Source: Candidatus Pacearchaeota archaeon
GTDB taxonomy: Archaea; Nanoarchaeota; Nanoarchaeia; Pacearchaeales; GW2011-AR1
Reading direction: 5' to 3'
Length of the DNA stretch: 27,033 nt
NCBI GenBank assembly: GCA_002690445.1
Contig: NZER01000176.1
Span: 1 to 27,033 of the forward strand
Within the stretch, counting starts at the first letter, position 1, and each line of letters opens with the position of its first letter. The translations under genes and the position numbers were made by a program. Below, one piece after another: positions 14,845 to 20,193 of the stretch. A model generated the notes under the pieces. The model had not been told where the DNA came from, ran no database searches, and was given only the letters and a program-made list of their open reading frames with translations.

Positions 14845-15357
14845 ATGATTAAGCGGTTCAGGCAGTGGCTCTGTAAGGTAATCTGCCCATGTCGGGAGGA
14901 GGAGGCAGCTCTGGAGGTGTTTGTGCCCCCAGAGAAGGACTCTGACTACCCTGTCTACGAGCTCCCCTGGGCGACAGTGCTGGGGCTCCTTGAGGATATG
15001 GGGCTGACCCGTATAACCAACGAGCTCCCAGATAGAGCCTTCTACTACACAGATGAGGACACCTGGAACGAGCTACTGCCGAACTTGGTCTATCCGCCTG
15101 AGTATTATGCGGAGCAGGAGAGGCGGGACTGTGACGACTACTCTAAGAAGGCATCAGCCGACAGCTCGTTCTTTTACGGGCTGAACTGCCTGCAGGTCTG
15201 GGGAGACAGCGAAGCAGGTTATCATGCTTTTAATATGGTCATGGTCTTACGCAATGAGTGGAGGCTCTTTGAGCCAAACTCTAGTTTCCCAGTAGCGGGG
15301 AAGTTGATGCTTCCTACTAACGAGCACGGATGGCGAGCCAGGAAGTGGATGCCGTAA
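14845..15357 (+). CDS. Papain-like (MOA-related) putative cysteine peptidase
   Basis: 170 residues, ten bases after the lipoprotein stop; GAGGGCGAG serves as ribosome site. A candidate catalytic set is C96 (RDCDDYS), H127 (GYHAFN) and E143/N145 (LFEPNS), in the order expected for papain-like folds. The layout resembles the C-terminal domain of the lectin MOA and related phage proteins. The N-terminus has an amphipathic Cys-containing stretch (residues 1-16). It could cut peptidoglycan cross-links (lysis), a virion protein, or a host protein. As no other endolysin is recognisable and a membrane protein follows, a lysis role is plausible but unproven. Confidence 0.65.
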   Translation: MIKRFRQWLCKVICPCREEEAALEVFVPPEKDSDYPVYELPWATVLGLLEDMGLTRITNELPDRAFYYTDEDTWNELLPNLVYPPEYYAEQERRDCDDYSKKASADSSFFYGLNCLQVWGDSEAGYHAFNMVMVLRNEWRLFEPNSSFPVAGKLMLPTNEHGWRARKWMP

Positions 15358-15377
15358 TCAATACGGAGGTGAAACAA

Positions 15378-15551
15378 ATGCCGAAGAAATGGTGGAAATC
15401 AAAGACATTCTGGATGAGCGTGTTGATTATCTGTGGGGGCGTTGCCGAGTATATCGGTGGGCTACCCCCAGGGGTAGCCATCCCGACCATTATAGCGGGG
15501 TGTATCAACATCGTTCTCAGGGTGTTGACCAAAGTGCCCATCGGGAAATAG
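15378..15551 (+). CDS. 57-residue two-helix membrane protein, holin-like
   Basis: ATG 15378 behind GGAGGT (15365-15370); a longer in-frame start at 15330 lies inside the previous gene. It begins MPKKWWKSKTFW, then hydrophobic segments at about 12-28 and 32-50 with a GLPPG turn, and a basic end (TKVPIGK). The WKSKTFW opening and INIVLR...KVPIG end recur in small phage membrane proteins often annotated as holins. Pairing with the upstream peptidase suggests a lysis cassette, an inference. Confidence 0.72.
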   Translation: MPKKWWKSKTFWMSVLIICGGVAEYIGGLPPGVAIPTIIAGCINIVLRVLTKVPIGK

Positions 15552-15577
15552 CCCTGTGAAAGGAGTAAGGAGGAGAT

Positions 15578-15670
15578 ATGCCAGGCAAAGACACCAAACA
15601 ATTTGAATATGACTTGACCCTAGAGAAGGAAGCAATTAAAAAGGAAAAGGAGAACAGGAAGCAAAAATAA
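15578..15670 (+). CDS. 30-residue highly charged peptide
   Basis: ATG 15578 behind AAGGAGGAGA (15568-15576), a strong ribosome site that supports real translation. The peptide is mostly Lys, Glu, Asp and Asn with one hydrophobic patch (FEYDLTL), probably a single helix. Function unknown. It is the last gene of the lipoprotein-peptidase-membrane protein block and is followed by a GC hairpin. Confidence 0.6.
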   Translation: MPGKDTKQFEYDLTLEKEAIKKEKENRKQK

Positions 15671-15672
15671 CG

Positions 15673-15694
15673 CTGGGGGAGGGTCTCCCCCCAG
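15673..15694 (+). terminator. GC hairpin after the 30-residue peptide gene (terminator-like)
   Basis: GGGGGAG (15675-15681) pairs perfectly with CTCCCCC (15685-15691) around a 3-base loop, and CT/AG extend it past one bulged C. No T-run follows, so termination is likely partial at most. It lies three bases after a stop codon and precedes a 70-base noncoding stretch, marking the right edge of the inserted block. Confidence 0.5.
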
Positions 15695-15766
15695 ATAGGG
15701 GGTGGCTGGCAGAGTTAAGACTCCTTTGCTCACCAGTCACCGCTAACCCTATCAGAGGAGAATGCA

Positions 15767-16153
15767 ATGGCAGAGGCTTGCACAATAACGGAGACACAAA
15801 AAAGTAACTCGGTAAAAAAGATAAAGTGGGACTGGCAGAGTGCATCTGATGGCTCTGTCTCGGCAAGTGTTGGGGAAACGACTGACCAGTATGATGGTGA
15901 GATACTGGCAGTTATGACCGACCCAGACGCTGCTGGTGATGCACCAACCGACAACTACGATATCGTCATCAATGATGAGGATAGCATTGATGTGCTGGTA
16001 GGTCGGGGTGCCAACAGGGACACTGCCAATAGTGAGTATGTCCATAATATCAACAATAACCCTCTCTTACCAGTATCCAAGAGCAAGCTGACACTGGTCA
16101 TTAGTAATGCTGGGGATACTAAGAAGGGTCTTGTCTATCTCTTTATCAGGTAG
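15767..16153 (+). CDS. Probable virion structural protein, beta-rich
   Basis: 128 residues; ATG 15767 behind AGAGGAGA. Acidic and beta-rich, with the pattern V-K-K-I-K-W-D-W-x-S...G-S-V-S-A near the start and V-S-K-S-K-L-T-L-V-I-S-N-A-G...G-L-V-Y-L-F-I-R at the end. It resembles small phage structural proteins near decoration genes. No diagnostic family motif; called from composition and position among structural genes. Confidence 0.6.
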   Translation: MAEACTITETQKSNSVKKIKWDWQSASDGSVSASVGETTDQYDGEILAVMTDPDAAGDAPTDNYDIVINDEDSIDVLVGRGANRDTANSEYVHNINNNPLLPVSKSKLTLVISNAGDTKKGLVYLFIR

Positions 16154-16160
16154 GTGAGTA

Positions 16161-16352
16161 ATGCCAGGTAGAGCAGCATTTGAGGAGATACGGGGGTGGC
16201 AAAAACAAGCCGGGGAGCAGGCTCCTGAGCGGAGAACTGATTGCCCTCGGTGCGACTATCCCTTGGAGGAAACGGATGCGGGGATATCCCATTGTAAGTT
16301 CTGCGGATGGACTGAGGGGTTATCTATTAGAAGAAGGAGGCGTGACTGGTGA
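16161..16352 (+). CDS. 63-residue zinc-ribbon protein
   Basis: CPRC at residues 28-31 and CKFC at 45-48 form a CxxC-x13-CxxC ribbon with a following GW, and the protein ends in a run of Arg (IRRRRRDW). The stop overlaps the GTG start of the connector gene, implying coupled translation. Probably a nucleic-acid or protein-binding adaptor. It is one of seven such Cys-pair proteins in this genome. Confidence 0.7.
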   Translation: MPGRAAFEEIRGWQKQAGEQAPERRTDCPRCDYPLEETDAGISHCKFCGWTEGLSIRRRRRDW

Positions 16353-17182
16353 ATGCTTATAATGACCTGACCACAGCCAAGGACAGGTTGGAGCTGGCGG
16401 GGGTCTCTATCGGCACGACCTTTGATACCGCCATCACCAACCTCATGGTGGCAGCCAGCCGACTCGCCGATGAGCTGACTCACAGGCGGTTCTATGTGGA
16501 GAGTAAGACCCTGTATTTCAGGGGGGCGGGCACCAAGATATTCTTTGACGAGGATATCCTTACCATCACGACTCTCAAAACCGATGAGGATGGCGATGGC
16601 ACCTTTGAGAATACTCTGACCGAGAATACCGATTTTATCGTGGAACCACTCAACCACTATCCGAAGACATGGGCAGAGATAATGCCACAGGGCAGCTACG
16701 GGAGTTTCGGAGCTGGGCGGATACGGGGCGTTGAGCTGGCTGGCGTGTTCGGTTACGGGGATGGGGTCTCGGAAACCCCTTATGTGGATGGTGGTACCGA
16801 TGTGAATGATGCCTCCATGACGGCAGCCCAGACGACTTGCACCATTGACGACGGCACGAAGTTCGGAGCTGGGCAGACCATCCTGATAGATAACGAACAG
16901 CTATATATCTCATCTATCAGCACGCATGTTCTAACAGTCATACGGGGGGTGAACGGCACCACCGCTGCGACCCATGCCGATGATTCCGATGTCTATATCT
17001 ACCAATACCACCCCATGGTGGAGGAGGCGGTGCTCATTCAGACCATCAAGTGGTGGAAGCGGAAGGATAGCGGATTTCAGGATTTCAGCCAAACAGGTGC
17101 TGATGGAGAAGTCAAGGTGCACAAGGGGTTGGATAAGGATGTCAAGGAGATGCTAACTCGACTGATTAAGAGGAATGTTTGA
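16349..17182 (+). CDS. Head-tail connector (gp6-like adaptor), GTG start
   Basis: 277 residues; GTG 16349 lies eight bases after AAGGAGG. The N-terminal helical part (D-L-T-T-A-K-D-R-L-E-L-A, then A-A-S-R-L-A-D-E-L-T-H-R-R-F) and the C-terminal helices (M-V-E-E-A-V-L-I-Q...W-W-K-R) are those of phage gp6-like connectors that sit below the portal. A beta-rich insert (about residues 150-225) with G-A-G-Q-T-I-L-I-D-N-E-Q-L and V-I-R-G-V-N-G-T-T-A-A-T-H resembles a small beta module seen in other phage structural proteins. It makes the protein longer than the usual 100-200 residues. Confidence 0.78.
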   Translation: MNAYNDLTTAKDRLELAGVSIGTTFDTAITNLMVAASRLADELTHRRFYVESKTLYFRGAGTKIFFDEDILTITTLKTDEDGDGTFENTLTENTDFIVEPLNHYPKTWAEIMPQGSYGSFGAGRIRGVELAGVFGYGDGVSETPYVDGGTDVNDASMTAAQTTCTIDDGTKFGAGQTILIDNEQLYISSISTHVLTVIRGVNGTTAATHADDSDVYIYQYHPMVEEAVLIQTIKWWKRKDSGFQDFSQTGADGEVKVHKGLDKDVKEMLTRLIKRNV

Positions 17183-17568
17183 TGATAAGCCTGGAATTAT
17201 TGGGAGCTGAGAAGTTCCTTCAGAAAACGAATTATAGTGAGACCATGAAGCCTGCTGCAAAACACCTTCTTAAGAACCTCACAGTAGCGTTTGAGAGGGA
17301 TGTTAAGAAGGCTACCGTAGTGGACAGCGGCAGGCTTAAAAGTAGCATTATGTCCGAAATTAAAACTAATGAAGGTATTATCCAGACCAATGTTAAATAC
17401 GCCCCCTTTGTGGAATTTGGCACCTCCCGCATGGAGGCTCGGCACATGGAGGGGAGCAGTAAGAAATTGGGCAAAGGTGCTTTTACCTTCGTTGAGGAGA
17501 CATTTAAGAAAACTGCAAAGGGGGTAGCCATCAAAGTAGCCACCCTCCTAGAAGGTAAGTGGAAATGA
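17182..17568 (+). CDS. HK97 gp10-like neck protein (tail completion)
   Basis: 128 residues from ATG 17182, which overlaps the connector stop by one base; a TTG immediately before it (17179) is possible but less likely. The core V-D-S-G-R-L-K-S-S-I, then Y-A-P-F-V-E-F-G-T and R-H-M-E-G, is the classical gp10-like signature of neck proteins that seal the head-tail joint. Confidence 0.85.
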   Translation: MISLELLGAEKFLQKTNYSETMKPAAKHLLKNLTVAFERDVKKATVVDSGRLKSSIMSEIKTNEGIIQTNVKYAPFVEFGTSRMEARHMEGSSKKLGKGAFTFVEETFKKTAKGVAIKVATLLEGKWK

Positions 17569-17975
17569 CGATAGAAGCAGCTGCTACAGGATTGCATGCT
17601 AGGCTTGAGACCATCTCGGCTCTAAAGAAGGTCTACGATGCCAAGGAACTGCCGAACAGTATCCCCGTATTCCCATCAGCCATTATCTTGATGGGAACGA
17701 CTGACTATTACAAGACATTCACCAATAAGCTGGACGTCGTTTTCAGGGTCATCATAGTCGTTGGAGGCGTGGATAACCCGGCAGCAGCCAATGAGTTGCT
17801 GGATTTCAAAGAGATATCGGGGGATGATTCCGTGGTGGCAGCGGTAGAGGGTGATTCGACTTTAGGAGGCAATGCTGATGATGCCGTCGTCAAGAGCAAT
17901 AGCGGTCTAGGCACAACGCAATGGGGCCGGCATAATCTTATCAGCACTGAGTTTGAGGTAATTTGCTATGTCTAA
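17565..17975 (+). CDS. Tail terminator-like protein
   Basis: 136 residues from ATG 17565, overlapping the neck gene by four bases; a GTG at 17559 is an alternative. It begins with an amphipathic helix (A-A-A-T-G-L-H-A-R-L), followed by alpha/beta sequence with P-V-F-P-S-A-I-I-L and a closing L-I-S-T-E-F-E-V-I-C-Y strand. Size and position between gp10-like and tail-tube genes fit a tail terminator (gp11/gpU type). No catalytic motif is expected. Confidence 0.7.
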   Translation: MTIEAAATGLHARLETISALKKVYDAKELPNSIPVFPSAIILMGTTDYYKTFTNKLDVVFRVIIVVGGVDNPAAANELLDFKEISGDDSVVAAVEGDSTLGGNADDAVVKSNSGLGTTQWGRHNLISTEFEVICYV

Positions 17976-18264
17976 AAGTAAAAAGCCTGAGCTGAAACCA
18001 GGGGAGGGTAAATATGTGGCAACCGTCAAGCTCCGCCTGAACTATGGCAGGTTGGAGGTTAGAGGTGGTGATGTCATTATCCTGGGTGATGAGGACAGGG
18101 CTCAGGGTATCCACATAGAGAACCTGCTCAAGAATAAGGGTATTGTGCCCTATGAATCTGATGAGCAGGTGAAGGAAATCAAGCGTCAATATCAAGAGGA
18201 AGTGGAACCGAGGAGGCAGGAACTCAGGCAAGGGGCTCTAAGGAAAAAGAGAGGTGAGAGATAA
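17968..18264 (+). CDS. Hypothetical tail-region protein
   Basis: 98 residues; overlaps the previous stop by eight bases. Beta-rich first half (Y-V-A-T-V-K-L-R-L-N-Y-G-R, then V-R-G-G-D-V-I) and a highly charged helical second half (K-E-I-K-R-Q-Y-Q-E-E-V-E-P-R-R). No recognised domain. Its place between the tail terminator and tail-tube genes suggests a minor assembly factor. Confidence 0.6.
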   Translation: MSKSKKPELKPGEGKYVATVKLRLNYGRLEVRGGDVIILGDEDRAQGIHIENLLKNKGIVPYESDEQVKEIKRQYQEEVEPRRQELRQGALRKKRGER

Positions 18265-19001
18265 TGGGCAGAGTAGCAGCAGCGACTTCAAAGCTCTATG
18301 TTAATGAGCACGATTTGTCTGGGAGGAGTAATGCTTTTGAGCTTGCTGTGGATAATAACCTTATCCCAGTAACTGCTTTCGGGGACTCGGCAGAAGAGTT
18401 CGTGGAAGCCCTCCATGGAGGGATGTTAAACCAAAATAGCTTCTTCGATGGGGCGAGTGGCAACATTGACGCAAACATCTGGGATGAGATAGGAGCAGCG
18501 AGTCCTGCCAATGTGGGGATGTATATCGGACACGCTGCTACTCAAGGAAATGCAGGCTACGAGTTCAAAGCTCGCCCTAATGATGAGGCTAGACCTCTTC
18601 AAATGGCGGGAGCTGTCCTGCTGAATGTTAAATGGACAGCAACGGGAGCCATCGTCAGGGGCACCGTAATGAATAATGCAGCCGTCACCACCAGTGGCGT
18701 GGTAAGTGGCTCAGCTCATAACCTCGGAGTAACCTCGGGTAATACACGCTTTGTGGCACTCCTCAGAGTTGTAGCCTTCAGCGGAACAACCATGACGGTG
18801 GACATTGAGCAGAGCTCGGATAATGGGGGGGGTGACGCTTACGCTCTCATCTCAGGGATGCAGCAGGTGATTACCGCAGTCGGTTCCTGGAGGCTGTCAA
18901 CAGTGGCAGCCACCGAAACCTGGAAGCGGGTAAAGATTACAGCCTTCACGGGAACCAGTATCACCTTGATGGTGACCTGTGGAATAGAGCTAGGGACATA
19001 A
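18264..19001 (+). CDS. Tail-tube-like protein 1
   Basis: 245 residues; TAATG overlap with the previous stop. The N-terminal half carries V-T-A-F-G-D-S-A-E-E-F-V-E-A-L-H-G (about 36-52), shared with the next gene, and the beta-rich architecture of siphophage tail-tube proteins. Residues about 140-245 form an extra beta-sandwich-like domain (W-K-R-V-K-I-T-A-F-T-G near the end), as often attached to major tail proteins. It is probably a main tail-tube subunit. Confidence 0.72.
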   Translation: MGRVAAATSKLYVNEHDLSGRSNAFELAVDNNLIPVTAFGDSAEEFVEALHGGMLNQNSFFDGASGNIDANIWDEIGAASPANVGMYIGHAATQGNAGYEFKARPNDEARPLQMAGAVLLNVKWTATGAIVRGTVMNNAAVTTSGVVSGSAHNLGVTSGNTRFVALLRVVAFSGTTMTVDIEQSSDNGGGDAYALISGMQQVITAVGSWRLSTVAATETWKRVKITAFTGTSITLMVTCGIELGT

Positions 19002-19060
19002 TAGGCGTGTAAGTCCCCTTTGCGTCATAGGATGTGAAAATAACGGGGACTATCGCATAG

Positions 19061-19076
19061 TAGTATAACGATACTA
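19061..19076 (+). other. Short hairpin upstream of the second tail-tube gene
   Basis: TAGTAT (19061-19066) pairs with ATACTA (19071-19076) around AACG, immediately before the Shine-Dalgarno GGAGGGAG. The 86-base gap also holds GGGAC/GTCCC arms near 18993-19016. A weak regulatory structure separating the two tail-tube genes is possible. Confidence 0.35.
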
Positions 19077-19087
19077 AGGAGGGAGAA

Positions 19088-19495
19088 ATGGCTAGACTAG
19101 CAGCCAAGGTAGCGAACCTAAGCTACAACTCAGTGGCGATTGAGGATGAGCTCCACACTATAGATATGTCTGTGGATGTCAACCTCCCAGAGATTACCGC
19201 CTTTGGCGATAGTGCAAAGGAGTTTGTTGAGGGGCTCTACGGGGCGACCTTCCGTGTTGACGGATATGCCGACTTCGCTGCCAGCCAGGGGGATGCGACC
19301 ATATTCGGGCAGATAGGCTCAGGTGAAGCTGCCTTTGACTATGACCCCACTGGCACATCAGCTGGAGCTTCCAACCCGCACTATACGGGTAATGCCCTGG
19401 TCAAGAGCTACACGGTTCGGTCAGAAGTCGGGGCAGCTGCCTCATATAGTGCCGAGCTGGTGGTGAATGGAGCATTGACCAGAGCCGTATCTTAA
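19088..19495 (+). CDS. Tail-tube-like protein 2 (paralogue)
   Basis: 135 residues; ATG behind GGAGGGAG. It shares I-T-A-F-G-D-S-A-K-E-F-V-E-G-L-Y-G (about 35-51) with the preceding protein but lacks its extra domain. The rest is beta-rich and ends in a strand typical of tail-tube folds (Y-S-A-E-L-V-V-N-G). Either this or gene 1 is the major tube subunit; the compact form with its own strong ribosome site may be the abundant one. Confidence 0.72.
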   Translation: MARLAAKVANLSYNSVAIEDELHTIDMSVDVNLPEITAFGDSAKEFVEGLYGATFRVDGYADFAASQGDATIFGQIGSGEAAFDYDPTGTSAGASNPHYTGNALVKSYTVRSEVGAAASYSAELVVNGALTRAVS

Positions 19496-19516
19496 ACAAA
19501 GGGGGTAAGGAGTCTG

Positions 19517-19942
19517 ATGGATAAGCCTAAGATAAAGCCGTTGAGGATAGACGGGGGCAGCTGTGTGGTTTATATCGGGAGGAAAGTAAAAGGAACCGAG
19601 ATAACCGAGCAGGGCGAGCCCGTCTACCCTCACAAGGGTGAGTGGGTGGAAATCATACCTGTTGGAAGTGTTCAACAGGTTATCACCCTAGGCGAGATAA
19701 TGCGGGAAGGGAAGGATACGAAATCCGTTGAACTACTGGAAAAGATTGAGCCCGCATTCAATGAGCTCTGCGAGTTGATAGCTGAAAAGGTGATGGCTTG
19801 GAACTTCACTGACTGGATGGGGAAGGAATTGCCTCAGCCACATGGGAAGCCGAAGGTTATAGCCTCCCTTACCGAGGATGAGGTTCTCTGGTTACTTACC
19901 TGTGTTCAGCTGGAATCATCTGGCGAACGAAAAAAAGACTGA
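19517..19942 (+). CDS. Tail assembly chaperone, zero-frame product (gpG-like)
   Basis: 141 residues, ending GERKKD. Mostly helical C-terminal part (E-K-I-E-P-A-F-N-E-L-C-E-L-I) with a short beta start. Position between tail-tube and tape-measure genes, plus a slippery A AAA AAA at its 3' end, identifies the gpG-type chaperone that coats the tape measure during tail assembly. A fraction of ribosomes shift to make the longer gpGT-like fusion. Confidence 0.85.
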   Translation: MDKPKIKPLRIDGGSCVVYIGRKVKGTEITEQGEPVYPHKGEWVEIIPVGSVQQVITLGEIMREGKDTKSVELLEKIEPAFNELCELIAEKVMAWNFTDWMGKELPQPHGKPKVIASLTEDEVLWLLTCVQLESSGERKKD

Positions 19943-19952
19943 GTGCACTCAG
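19930..19952 (+). promoter_or_regulatory. Programmed -1 ribosomal frameshift site (A AAA AAA) with palindrome
   Basis: Seven A's at 19930-19936 are read as A-AAA-AAA in the zero frame, a canonical X-XXY-YYZ heptamer. Slippage by -1 gives AGA CTG AGT..., open to 20193. The perfect palindrome CTGAGTGCACTCAG (19939-19952) begins two bases downstream, spans the zero-frame TGA, and could fold as a 5-bp stem-loop. The spacing is shorter than typical for stimulators, so its role is uncertain. Confidence 0.82.
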
Positions 19953-20193
19953 GGGGGAGCTAGTAGATGGAGGTTTACCACACTGGACATCGATTATCGC
20001 AGCCATCTGTAAAACCTTCGGGTGCACTCCGAGTCAGGCATTGAGGGAGAATCCGAGACTGGTGTTTCCTGTGATGGAGGCGATGCTCCTACGGGAAGCC
20101 AAGGATATCCATAACCGTAATGTAGAGGAAATGGCTAAATATCCCGCATTAGTCGAGCTATGGGGGGAGATGGTAGGCGATGGCAAAAGCTGA
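19936..20193 (+). CDS. Tail assembly chaperone, -1 frame extension (gpT-like part of the G-T fusion)
   Basis: The -1 frame runs from the slippery site for 85 codons to TGA at 20191-20193, overlapping the tape-measure start by 14 bases. It has no early ATG; the first in-frame ATG lies about 50 codons in, so translation must come from frameshifting. The fusion is about 225 residues (zero-frame codons to 19936 plus these). The core N-P-R-L-V-F-P-V-M-E-A-M-L-L-R-E-A and helical content fit the gpT role of binding tape measure and tube subunits. It would be missed by start-codon gene callers. Confidence 0.85.
   Translation, partial: RLSALRGELVDGGLPHWTSIIAAICKTFGCTPSQALRENPRLVFPVMEAMLLREAKDIHNRNVEEMAKYPALVELWGEMVGDGKS

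Noticed and set aside
19967..19969. ATG as an independent start for the downstream tail chaperone
   Set aside because: It is not in the frame of the 85-codon extension, so frameshifting is the better explanation.
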